From the NCBI GenBank assembly GCA_012103535.1, contig WLWQ01000003.1, positions 310,001 through 374,000 of the forward strand: a stretch of 64,000 nt of DNA, read 5' to 3'. The notes below the pieces were generated by a model. The model was not told the origin of the DNA, searched no databases, and saw only the letters and a program-made list of their open reading frames with translations. Of the stretch, positions 55,972-64,000 are shown piece after piece. The stretch is from Pseudomonadales bacterium (lineage in GTDB: Bacteria > Pseudomonadota > Gammaproteobacteria > Pseudomonadales > Pseudohongiellaceae). How positions within the stretch are numbered: the first letter of the stretch is position 1; each line of letters starts with the position of its first letter. A program made the translations under genes and the position numbers.

Positions 55972-58152
55972 TTGCAAGTAGCTTCATTAGACACAATCGA
56001 CTCTCTCGCCGATGGGCTTTCTTCCTATTTAGGCAAAGACCAGGTTAACAACGTACGGCGTGCCTACTTTTATGCAGAGCAGGCCCATGACGGACAATTT
56101 CGTCGAAGTGGCGATGCTTACGTTACTCACCCCCTTGCTGTCGCTTCAATTTTAAGCGATATGCACATGGACCATCAGAGCTTGATGGCCGCCATGCTTC
56201 ACGACGTTATCGAAGATACCGGAATTACCAAAACGGCAATTAAATCCCAGTTTGGCAATACAGTTGCTGACCTGGTCGACGGTGTCAGCAAACTTAACAA
56301 GATTACGTTTAGTTCTCGCGCCGAAGCGCAGGCAGAGAATTTTCAGAAGATGGCCATGGCAATGGCTAAAGATTTGCGAGTAATTCTCGTAAAAATTGCA
56401 GACCGTCTTCATAACATGCGTACTTTGGATGTACTGGCGCCGGATAAGCGTCGCCGCATCGCTCGCGAAACTCTGGATATTTACGCACCTATTGCAAATC
56501 GCCTCGGCATGAACAATGTCAGGGTTGAGTTTGAAGAGTTGGGATTTGCCGCACTCTATCCGATGCGCTCAAATCGAATTAGTGCGGCAGTTAAAAGTAT
56601 CCGTGGCAATCGCAAAGAAATCGTAAGCCAGATTCAAACTTCTCTGGAGGCCTGCCTGGAAAGAGAAGGACTGCCTGGGCGAACTATTGGCCGAGAAAAA
56701 CACCTTTACAGCATCTATGAAAAGATGCGCAGCAAGCGCAAATCTTTTTCTGAAATCATGGACGTTTATGCATTCCGAATTATCGTTGATCGGGTTGATA
56801 CCTGTTATCGAGTATTAGGCGCAGTCCATAGTTTGTACAAGCCCGTGCCAGGTAGATTTAAAGATTACATAGCCATTCCCAAAGCAAACGGTTATCAATC
56901 ATTACATACTACCCTGTTCGGCATGCATGGCGTCCCGATTGAAATTCAGATTCGAACAGAAGAGATGGAAGCGATGGTCAACAACGGCGTTGCCTCTCAT
57001 TGGTTATATAAGTCCAGTGACGATCTTCCGAGTAATGCCCATATACGAGCCAGAGAATGGGTAAACGGCTTACTAGAAATGCAAAAGCATGCGGGTAATT
57101 CTCTGGAATTTATCGAAAACGTAAAGATCGATTTATTCCCAGATGAAATTTATGTATTTACTCCTAAAGGTCAGATCTTCGAATTACCTGCAGGATCCAC
57201 AGCTGTCGACTTTGCCTTTGCCATTCACACAGACGTGGGTAACTCCTGTGTGGCCTGTCGGATTAGTCGCCGGCTCGCACCCTTAAGCGAACCGCTGCAG
57301 AGCGGACAAACCGTTGAGATTATTACTGCCCCAGGCACCCAACCAAATCCAGCCTGGTTAAGTTTTGTAGTAACCGGCAAAGCCCGTAGCAATATTCGCC
57401 ATTATCTTAAGAACCAGAAACATTCTGAATCAGTTGCCTTAGGTAAGCGCTTGCTTAATAAGGCCCTGGCTGGATTTGGTACTCGGATCGAATCTGTCTC
57501 CAATGAAAACTTCGATGCGGTCTTGCAACAAACCAACTTGAAATCGGTTGATCAGTTATTGGAAGAGATTGGTCTGGGTAATCGCATGTCTTACATGATC
57601 GCGCAACGGCTTGCTGCTCAAGGTAATGTAGCGGCGGCCAATGAACAGTCTGAAACTGATCAGCATGGGACTCTGGCTATTCGTGGTTCGGAAGGCATGG
57701 TAATGAACTATGCGAAATGCTGCCATCCAATCCCCGGTGACCCAATCGTTGGTCATATTAGTTCCGGTCGTGGCATGGTCATCCATGCTGATGATTGCAA
57801 TAACATTACTGATATTCGCGACAATCCAGAGAAATGCGTCGCCGTAACTTGGGATCCTGATGTTGAGGGAGAATTTTCGGTCGAGCTGAGAGTTGAGTTA
57901 GAAAACCAGCGAGGAATTATCGCTACGCTTGCCACCACTATTACTGGCGCCGAAGCCAATATTGAAAAAATAAGCACCGTTGAAAGAGATGCGCGCTTTA
58001 GTATTGTTAATTTGTCTCTCAATGTTAAAAATCGAGTTCACCTGGCCAGAGTAATGAAACGGGTACGACTAATTAAACCTGTAAGCCGAGTTACCCGAGT
58101 AAAGAGTCGAAAGGTAAAGAAAACCATTAAAAGCACTTTAGGGACTCATTAA
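55972..58152 (+). CDS. spoT: Bifunctional (p)ppGpp synthetase/hydrolase
   Basis: SpoT makes and degrades (p)ppGpp in the stringent response. The 726-residue product starts with TTG, supported by a TAGGAG box about nine bases upstream; no ATG precedes the conserved part. Domains: HD hydrolase with MLHDVIEDTGI, synthetase with GRFKDYIAIPKANGYQSLH, TGS (IYVFTPKGQIFELP) and a C-terminal ACT domain (RGIIATLATTITGAEANI). The RFKD motif is the type found in bifunctional SpoT/Rel enzymes rather than the EFDD of RelA. ridA overlaps its stop by one base. Confidence 0.96.
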   Translation: MQVASLDTIDSLADGLSSYLGKDQVNNVRRAYFYAEQAHDGQFRRSGDAYVTHPLAVASILSDMHMDHQSLMAAMLHDVIEDTGITKTAIKSQFGNTVADLVDGVSKLNKITFSSRAEAQAENFQKMAMAMAKDLRVILVKIADRLHNMRTLDVLAPDKRRRIARETLDIYAPIANRLGMNNVRVEFEELGFAALYPMRSNRISAAVKSIRGNRKEIVSQIQTSLEACLEREGLPGRTIGREKHLYSIYEKMRSKRKSFSEIMDVYAFRIIVDRVDTCYRVLGAVHSLYKPVPGRFKDYIAIPKANGYQSLHTTLFGMHGVPIEIQIRTEEMEAMVNNGVASHWLYKSSDDLPSNAHIRAREWVNGLLEMQKHAGNSLEFIENVKIDLFPDEIYVFTPKGQIFELPAGSTAVDFAFAIHTDVGNSCVACRISRRLAPLSEPLQSGQTVEIITAPGTQPNPAWLSFVVTGKARSNIRHYLKNQKHSESVALGKRLLNKALAGFGTRIESVSNENFDAVLQQTNLKSVDQLLEEIGLGNRMSYMIAQRLAAQGNVAAANEQSETDQHGTLAIRGSEGMVMNYAKCCHPIPGDPIVGHISSGRGMVIHADDCNNITDIRDNPEKCVAVTWDPDVEGEFSVELRVELENQRGIIATLATTITGAEANIEKISTVERDARFSIVNLSLNVKNRVHLARVMKRVRLIKPVSRVTRVKSRKVKKTIKSTLGTH

Positions 58153-58535
58153 TGGCTAACAAAGAAGCTATCCAAACTGCCGAAGCACCCGCCGCCATTG
58201 GTCCTTATTCTCAAGCGATTAAAAGTGGTTCATTGGTGTTTTTATCTGGCCAGATTCCACTCGATCCAGAAACTATGCAACTAGTCGGCGACAATATAGA
58301 AGAGCAAACTCAGCAAGTGTTTAAGAATTTAACCGCAGTGACAAAAGCTGCCGGTGGAACTCTTGATGACCTACTAAAGCTCACTATATTCCTTACCGAT
58401 CTAAATGAATTCGCGGCAGTGAACGCGATCATGGCAGAACATTTTGCAGAGCCCTATCCGGCTCGAGCAACAATTGAAGTAAGTGCACTTCCTAAAGGTG
58501 CTGTCATAGAAATCGAAGCAATCCTTTCCGTTTAA
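58152..58535 (+). CDS. ridA: 2-iminobutanoate/2-iminopropanoate deaminase
   Basis: RidA hydrolyses reactive enamines/imines produced by PLP enzymes. The 127-residue product has APAAIGPYSQAIKSGSLVFLSGQIPLDP-type start (IGPYSQAIK, FLSGQIPLD), the conserved arginine in YPARATIEVSALPKGA and a C-terminal acid. The position between spoT and recG is common in gammaproteobacteria. Confidence 0.95.
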   Translation: MANKEAIQTAEAPAAIGPYSQAIKSGSLVFLSGQIPLDPETMQLVGDNIEEQTQQVFKNLTAVTKAAGGTLDDLLKLTIFLTDLNEFAAVNAIMAEHFAEPYPARATIEVSALPKGAVIEIEAILSV

Positions 58536-58622
58536 TTGTTGCGAATCTTATTTTTCCGATTTCTAGCGGCTCTAATTAAAAGCCCATATACTCTCTTACA
58601 GACTTCCTAACTCTGTGATGCC

Positions 58623-60710
58623 ATGACCAGTCCCGCCTTGGATCAAATTTCGCTAACTGAATTGAAAGGAATTGGTCCCGCTCTAGAAAAAAAATTTCAT
58701 CAACTTAGTGTCTACAACGTTCAAGATCTTCTTTTTCATTTACCGTTTCGCTATGAAGATCGCACTAAAGTTCATCCTATTGGAAAGGTCAGTGTTGGTG
58801 ATCATGTCCAGCTTCAAGGAGAAATTGTTTCCTGCAATATCCAGTTCGGTCGTCGCCGTAGCTTGCACTGTGTAGTACAAGACGAATCTGGATTTATAAG
58901 TTTGCGTTTTTTCCATTTTAGTGCCGTGCAAAAACAATCTTTGGCAGTTGGAAATTTGATTCGATGTTACGGTGAAGCAAGAAGAGGCCGAACCGGCATG
59001 GAAATCTATCATCCTGAATACAAGGTATTGAAGGATTTCGATTCCATACCAATCGAAGATTCCCTAACACCAATTTATCCGGCAACCGAAGGCTTACAAC
59101 AGGCCAGGCTGCGAAATGTTATTAGCCAAGCTTTAGTACTGATGGAAAAGTCGCCGGATGTCCAAGACCATCTTCCGCCAGAACTGGTGAAAAAGTTAGG
59201 CCTCGAAGGACTTACTGAAGCGATTCGATTACTCCATAAGCCACCAATCGATGCGCCGCTAAGCTGGGTAAATGCCGGCATTAACCCAGGACAAAAACGC
59301 CTGGCGTTTGAAGAATTGCTAGCACACCGCTTATGCATGCGGCGGCTTAGAAATGATTCGAACCAACAGAAGGCACCGCAACTTCAAGCCGATGATTCGC
59401 TGCTATCGCAGTACCTTAAGGCCTTGCCGTTTACTCTGACTAACGCACAGCAACTGGCATATCAGGAAATCGCAAAAGATCTAAACGGCGTATGTCCAAT
59501 GCTTAGACTTCTGCAGGGAGATGTTGGTTCTGGAAAAACTGTGGTGGCTGGCTTAACAGCTCTCCATGCTATCGGCAGCGGATATCAAGTTGCACTGATG
59601 GCACCAACTGAGATTCTTGCAGAGCAACACCTGTTTAATTTTCAACAATGGTTCGAGCCCTTGGGAATAAACGTGGGTTGGTTAAGTGGAAAAACCAAAG
59701 GTGCAATTCGATCACAACAACTCCAGGACCTGGTAGCGGGAAAATGCCAACTACTTATTGGTACCCATGCCTTGTTTCAAGAAGATGTTGAGTACCAACA
59801 ACTCGGACTCATCATTATCGATGAGCAACATCGATTTGGCGTGCATCAGCGCTTAGCGTTGCGGGATAAAGCGTCAGCAGGCTCAATCAATCCTCATCAA
59901 TTAGTAATGACTGCAACACCCATTCCACGAACATTGGCAATGAGCGCCTATGCCGACCTGGACAGCTCTATAATTGATGAATTACCGCCCGGCAGAACAC
60001 CTGTAAATACCGCAATCATCTCGAGCGATAGACGCAGCGATGTAATAGATCGCATAGAGAGCGCTTGCCGCGAAGGAAACCAGGCTTATTGGGTGTGCAC
60101 TTTAATCGATGAATCAGAAGCACTGCAGTGCGAGGCAGCTGAAGTCACTGCAGAGAAATTGAGTACGCAATTACCCCACATCGAAGTTGGTTTAATTCAT
60201 GGCAGAATGAAACCGAAACAGAAAGTCGAAGTAATGGCGGGTTTCAAAGTAGGCCAAATTCAACTTCTCGTAGCGACAACAGTTATTGAAGTTGGGGTTG
60301 ATGTGCCCAATGCCAGTCTAATGGTTATTGAAAATCCAGAGCGTTTAGGTTTGGCACAACTACACCAATTGAGAGGTCGCATCGGCCGCGGCAATATTCA
60401 AAGCCATTGTATCTTGCTCTATCAGACTCCCCTCTCAGACATGGCAAAGCAAAGATTAACTGTTATGCGAGACAGCACCGATGGCTTCTATATTGCGGAG
60501 AAAGATCTGGAATTAAGAGGTCCTGGTCAAGTACTTGGGACTCAGCAAACTGGCATGATGACTTTTCGTGTAGCTGATATCGCAAGGGATGCACCCCTCC
60601 TGGAAACAGTGAAAGAAGCGTCCGAAATTATCCTACAAAACCACGATGATATCGTCGAACCCTTGATTAGACGCTGGCTTGGGGAGCGCGAGCATTATGC
60701 TAATGTTTAA
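58623..60710 (+). CDS. recG: ATP-dependent DNA helicase RecG
   Basis: RecG remodels stalled forks and branched DNA. The 695-residue product has the N-terminal wedge domain (VGDHVQLQGEIV), helicase motif I GDVGSGKTVVAGL, motif II IIDEQHRFGVHQR, motif III TATPIPRTLA and motif VI QLRGRIGRGNIQSHC. Length is standard. It is 87 bases after ridA on the same strand. Confidence 0.97.
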   Translation: MTSPALDQISLTELKGIGPALEKKFHQLSVYNVQDLLFHLPFRYEDRTKVHPIGKVSVGDHVQLQGEIVSCNIQFGRRRSLHCVVQDESGFISLRFFHFSAVQKQSLAVGNLIRCYGEARRGRTGMEIYHPEYKVLKDFDSIPIEDSLTPIYPATEGLQQARLRNVISQALVLMEKSPDVQDHLPPELVKKLGLEGLTEAIRLLHKPPIDAPLSWVNAGINPGQKRLAFEELLAHRLCMRRLRNDSNQQKAPQLQADDSLLSQYLKALPFTLTNAQQLAYQEIAKDLNGVCPMLRLLQGDVGSGKTVVAGLTALHAIGSGYQVALMAPTEILAEQHLFNFQQWFEPLGINVGWLSGKTKGAIRSQQLQDLVAGKCQLLIGTHALFQEDVEYQQLGLIIIDEQHRFGVHQRLALRDKASAGSINPHQLVMTATPIPRTLAMSAYADLDSSIIDELPPGRTPVNTAIISSDRRSDVIDRIESACREGNQAYWVCTLIDESEALQCEAAEVTAEKLSTQLPHIEVGLIHGRMKPKQKVEVMAGFKVGQIQLLVATTVIEVGVDVPNASLMVIENPERLGLAQLHQLRGRIGRGNIQSHCILLYQTPLSDMAKQRLTVMRDSTDGFYIAEKDLELRGPGQVLGTQQTGMMTFRVADIARDAPLLETVKEASEIILQNHDDIVEPLIRRWLGEREHYANV

Positions 60711-60840
60711 TTGAGACGGCTTTTTTAATTCCAAATAGATTCCATTATTCACCACCCTAGTCGCCATTCCCCTTCTATACTGGATATATAAGTGTGAGAA
60801 AAAATCAAGGTTTCGACCCACATGACGATTGGAAGATAAA

Positions 60841-62175
60841 ATGGAAGCAGCATCAGCAGCCCTCCCGGAAGAAAATGAAGCACCCCTTTTGCGTTCCGTG
60901 TTATTGCACGACCGCACCGGCCGTATACAAGTAATATTGCCTGAAAACGGATTGCTTGATCTGAAAAGCATTAAAGAACAAACCGGTAGAGAGCTTGTTG
61001 CGATCGGAAAGGCGGATCTGCACGAACTTTACGAAACCAAACGACTTAAGAAGCTTACAGATTTTCCAGTCTTGAATAATGTCACCACGATTATTGATGA
61101 AACTGTACTTGCAGACGAACTCAGGTTTCCCTGCTTAACAGAAGGTAAAGACGCTCCCAGAATAATAACCTTGGAAGATTTGAAAGAGCAGTTAATAGAA
61201 CACGAGCACGACGTACTCGACATGGAAGTCGCAGTAGAATCAACGGAAATGGATTACTCCATCAATGACCCGGAAGAAAATGAAGGTCAGATTGTACATT
61301 CCTTAAAGAGCTTTACTTCACTGCGAATTAAACAACGCCTTGAAGACACCCTGGAGATACCGACCTTACCAGCCACTGCACAGCGAATTATTCAATTAAA
61401 AGTTAATCCGAATGCAGTAGTTAGCGAACTAGCCGAGATTGTAGAATCCGATCCAAGTTTGGCAGCTCAGGTCGTTAGCTGGGCTGCGTCTCCCTATTAC
61501 GCTGCACCGGGAAAGATAAGATCGGTACAAGATGCCATCGTTCGGGTTCTAGGATTCGATCTAGTTGGAAACCTGGCGCTTGGATTGGCCTTGGGAAAAA
61601 CTCTGGAACTTCCCAAAGACAAAGTTGATGGTCTAACCCCGTATTGGTTGCAGTCGATTTATTGCTCAACCCTGGTTGAGGCAATCGTCAAACTCATTCC
61701 TAACGAGATGAAGCCCAGTAAAGGACTTACTTATCTTTCAGGGCTGCTGCATAATTTTGGCTATCTCGTACTAGCACACATTTTCCCACCGCATTTCTCG
61801 CAGATCTGTCGATACTTGGAAGCTAATCCCCACGTGAGCCATATGGCGATCGAGCATCATTTATTGCAGATAACCCGTGAGCAGATCTGTGTCTGGTTGA
61901 TGGACTTATGGAATATGCCTGAAGAAATAGGCATCGCCATTCGCTATCAACATGACCCAAACTACTCCGATAAGCACTGTGCCTATCCCAATCTAATCTT
62001 CATGGCGATGCGCTTATTACGCCAAGAAGGCATTGGTGATGCGCCCCTGGAAGAAGTGCCAGACTTTCTCTATGATCGCTATGATTTAACTGAAGAACAG
62101 GTTTTACAGACGGTTAAACAAGTCGTTGAGTCCACTGACGAAATCAATGCAATGGCGTCGAATTTTCCTGGCTAA
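60841..62175 (+). CDS. HDOD-domain protein with N-terminal YbaK/ProX-like region
   Basis: A 444-residue cytosolic protein. Residues 1-120 (VLLHDRTGRIQVILPENGLLD, RELVAIGKADLHEL) resemble a YbaK/aminoacyl-tRNA deacylase-associated domain. From about residue 165 an HDOD domain follows: PTLPATAQRIIQLKVNPNA, SDPSLAAQVVSWAASPYYA, VQDAIVRVLGFDLVGNLALG. HDOD proteins act in signalling, often with cyclic nucleotide or two-component partners. The ATG at 60841 is preferred to a TTG at 60829. It is placed between recG and ubiA; the function is not known. Confidence 0.8.
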   Translation: MEAASAALPEENEAPLLRSVLLHDRTGRIQVILPENGLLDLKSIKEQTGRELVAIGKADLHELYETKRLKKLTDFPVLNNVTTIIDETVLADELRFPCLTEGKDAPRIITLEDLKEQLIEHEHDVLDMEVAVESTEMDYSINDPEENEGQIVHSLKSFTSLRIKQRLEDTLEIPTLPATAQRIIQLKVNPNAVVSELAEIVESDPSLAAQVVSWAASPYYAAPGKIRSVQDAIVRVLGFDLVGNLALGLALGKTLELPKDKVDGLTPYWLQSIYCSTLVEAIVKLIPNEMKPSKGLTYLSGLLHNFGYLVLAHIFPPHFSQICRYLEANPHVSHMAIEHHLLQITREQICVWLMDLWNMPEEIGIAIRYQHDPNYSDKHCAYPNLIFMAMRLLRQEGIGDAPLEEVPDFLYDRYDLTEEQVLQTVKQVVESTDEINAMASNFPG

Positions 62176-62294
62176 GGATTAGCAAGAGCGCTAATTCAAT
62201 AATTACAATATGGCGAAATTTAGATTCTTATCTAACTGAAAATCTTTTATGCTACGCGCTCGGACCGTATAGTGGTTTATTTGTAGCACCAATC

Positions 62295-63209
62295 ATGAAT
62301 TCCCTCAGACCGATGTGGTCAAAATTTGTCGCTCGCTTTCGGGCTCGGTTTCCTGAGCTATACGAAAAGCTACCTGCGTTAGTTGAACTCACAAGAATAA
62401 ACCGGCCCATTGGCATCTACTTGTTGTTGTGGCCAACTATTACTGCACTATGGATAGCAGCTGAGGGTTTTCCAGGGATTGCATTGTTTCTAATATTCAC
62501 TCTAGGAACAGCAATAATGCGATCCGCCGGCTGCTGTGTGAATGACTTCGCAGATTACCGAATTGATGGAAAGGTAATAAGAACAGAACAGCGACCAATT
62601 CCTAGTGGTGTACTAAAGCGCCAGGACGCATTTTTATGTTTTGGAATACTGTCTGGACTTGGATTTTTATTGGTGTTGCTAACCAATAGAGAAACCGTTC
62701 TACTCTCTTTCGGTGCAGTCGCACTCATTGCCATTTACCCTTTTATGAAACGCTACACCAATCTCCCGCAACTGGTTTTAGGCGTTGCCTTTTCCTGGGG
62801 AATACTAATGGCATTTACCGCTGTGTCTACACAAATTCCTCAAGCCGCCTACTTGCTGTTTATTGCTAATGCGTTATGGACTATTGCCTATGACACTCAG
62901 TATGCAATGGTGGATCGCGAATTTGATATACAAATAGGGGTCAAGTCTACCGCTATTCTATTTGGCGATGCTGATAGATTGATGATTGGCATGCTGCAGG
63001 CAATGTTTATCCTGGCCATGTGGCTGGCAGCCAGACAATTAGAAATGGGAACAGTTTTTTACTTGTCACTGTTTGTCGCTAGTCTTTTCCTTGCCTATCA
63101 ACAATATCTCATCAGGCATAGACTGCCAGGCCCATGCTTCAAGGCATTCTTGAATAACAACTGGGTAGGCGCGGCAATTTTTGCCGGGGCTTTTTTGAAT
63201 TATCTCTAG
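62295..63209 (+). CDS. ubiA: 4-hydroxybenzoate polyprenyltransferase
   Basis: UbiA attaches the polyprenyl tail to 4-hydroxybenzoate in ubiquinone synthesis. The 304-residue polytopic protein has the two aspartate-rich motifs: NDFADYRIDGKVIRTEQRP and DTQYAMVDREFDIQIGVKST. RINRPIGIYLLLWPTITALW is the typical first helix. No ubiC is adjacent. It converges with gcdH, one base apart. Confidence 0.95.
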   Translation: MNSLRPMWSKFVARFRARFPELYEKLPALVELTRINRPIGIYLLLWPTITALWIAAEGFPGIALFLIFTLGTAIMRSAGCCVNDFADYRIDGKVIRTEQRPIPSGVLKRQDAFLCFGILSGLGFLLVLLTNRETVLLSFGAVALIAIYPFMKRYTNLPQLVLGVAFSWGILMAFTAVSTQIPQAAYLLFIANALWTIAYDTQYAMVDREFDIQIGVKSTAILFGDADRLMIGMLQAMFILAMWLAARQLEMGTVFYLSLFVASLFLAYQQYLIRHRLPGPCFKAFLNNNWVGAAIFAGAFLNYL

Positions 63210-63210
63210 C

Positions 63211-64000
63211 TTATCTGCCGGTAAACGCCTGAATTCCTGTCTGAGCGCGCCCGAGAATAAGGGCGTGGATATCCTGAGTGCCTTCATAGGTATTAACAAC
63301 TTCGAGATTCTGCGCATGGCGCATAATTGGAAACTCGTCAGAAATTCCATTGCCACCTAGCATATCCCTCGATTTTCTAGCTGCGTCCAATGCCTTTAAG
63401 CAGGAATTGCGTTTTAGAAGGGATATTAGCGCTGGTGCAAGCTTGCCTTGATCTTTCATGCGAGAGGCTTGTAGACATCCTTGCAGCCCGAGAGAAACAT
63501 CCGTTTGCATTTGAGCCAGTTTTTTCTGAATTAACTGATTGGCAGCCAGGGGCCGACCAAATTGTTTACGGTCCAGGGTGTATTGCAATGCAGTGTGCCA
63601 GCAAGTTTCGGCCGCGCCCAATGCGCCCCAGGAGATACCGAGTCGCGCTGAATTGAGACAACTAAATGGGCCATTAAGGCCTTTCGCGCCGGGTAACCTA
63701 TTTTCTTCTGGTACAAACACTTCATCCATGACAATTTCGCCAGTAATGGAAGCACGCAGCGCCAGCTTGCCTTCAATCTTTGGCGCACTTAATCCCTCCA
63801 TACCCTTATCTAAGATGAAACCCGCAATAGTGCCATCATCATCTTTCGCCCAAACAATAAAGACATCGGAAATCGGTGAATTGCTGATCCAGTTCTTGGC
63901 GCCAGTAACGCTGTACCCGCCAGCGACAGATTTTGCTCGCGTGTTCATGCCACCTGGGTCCGAGCCGTGATCAGGTTCAGTTAATCCAAAGCAGCCGATG
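63211..64000 (-). CDS. gcdH: Glutaryl-CoA dehydrogenase, cut by the window edge
   Basis: Partial acyl-CoA dehydrogenase; only the C-terminal 263 codons are inside the window and the 5' end lies beyond base 64000. The frame continues through [17 protein letters not shown] up to the edge, a segment typical of glutaryl-CoA dehydrogenase. The flavin-binding [20 protein letters not shown], the C-terminal catalytic-glutamate motif [17 protein letters not shown] and [20 protein letters not shown] are all present. It oxidises and decarboxylates glutaryl-CoA in lysine/tryptophan breakdown. Confidence 0.92.
   Translation of the reverse strand, partial: IGCFGLTEPDHGSDPGGMNTRAKSVAGGYSVTGAKNWISNSPISDVFIVWAKDDDGTIAGFILDKGMEGLSAPKIEGKLALRASITGEIVMDEVFVPEENRLPGAKGLNGPFSCLNSARLGISWGALGAAETCWHTALQYTLDRKQFGRPLAANQLIQKKLAQMQTDVSLGLQGCLQASRMKDQGKLAPALISLLKRNSCLKALDAARKSRDMLGGNGISDEFPIMRHAQNLEVVNTYEGTQDIHALILGRAQTGIQAFTGR

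Overview
The window reads as a chromosome segment of a free-living, Gram-negative gammaproteobacterium, possibly a marine lineage near Pseudomonadales/Cellvibrionales (base composition close to even). The evidence is a heptose-based LPS core cluster in Pseudomonas-like order (waaF-waaC-waaG-waaP-kinase-carbamoyltransferase), the conserved strings ftsY-ftsE-ftsX-rpoH and coaBC-algC-argB-slmA-pyrE-rph-yicC-gmk-rpoZ-spoT-ridA-recG, cmoA-cmoB, rpmB-rpmG and ubiA. No rRNA, tRNA, CRISPR array or prophage was recognised. The lineage statement is inference from gene order and protein character, not from a search.

Layout. 1-2.2 kb: FAD oxidoreductase and aldo/keto reductase. 2.2-13.7 kb: LPS core and lipid A genes (hldE, an LpxL-type acyltransferase, a polytopic GT-C-like protein, a NodU-type carbamoyltransferase, a fused double kinase, waaP, waaG, waaC, waaF). 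13.7-15.5 kb: an orphan GspE-type ATPase. 15.7-30.9 kb: a long minus-strand block of envelope genes. 31.2-33.2 kb: a solitary HyuA-type hydantoinase. 33.3-45.6 kb: housekeeping genes (mutM, coaD, yheT-like, rsmD, ftsYEX, rpoH, thiS-thiG, trmB, ygjP-like, cmoAB). 45.6-46.8 kb: a Y1-transposase-like (RAYT-like) gene whose catalytic residues look lost, preceded by two copies of a short GGGTCA repeat. 46.8-63.2 kb: rpmGB, radC, coaBC to recG, an HDOD protein and ubiA. The right edge cuts a glutaryl-CoA dehydrogenase gene.

The most unusual part is 17.2-30.9 kb. Read in transcription order it encodes a secreted TPR protein with a TonB-C-like tail, a Ser/Gln-rich lipoprotein with a collagen-like GQQ repeat, a second lipoprotein, a bitopic TPR protein, a bitopic PEGA-repeat protein ending in a formylglycine-enzyme fold without the catalytic cysteines, a small acidic exported protein, a MotA/TolQ/ExbB-family channel subunit, a cytosolic Hsp70-like protein with an FHA-like C-terminus, two membrane-anchored von Willebrand A (vWA) proteins and two more lipoproteins. 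An M48 metalloprotease lipoprotein follows. Both vWA proteins carry the same N-terminal membrane motif (FLDV..CGFGA.I), which resembles the proton-carrying helix of ExbD/TolR. My reading is a proton-motive-force-driven, TolQR/Mot/Zorya-like stator whose periplasmic output domain is a vWA domain, linked to a cytosolic Hsp70/FHA-like module and outer-membrane lipoproteins. Component families are recognised from the sequence; the assembled machine and its function are inference.
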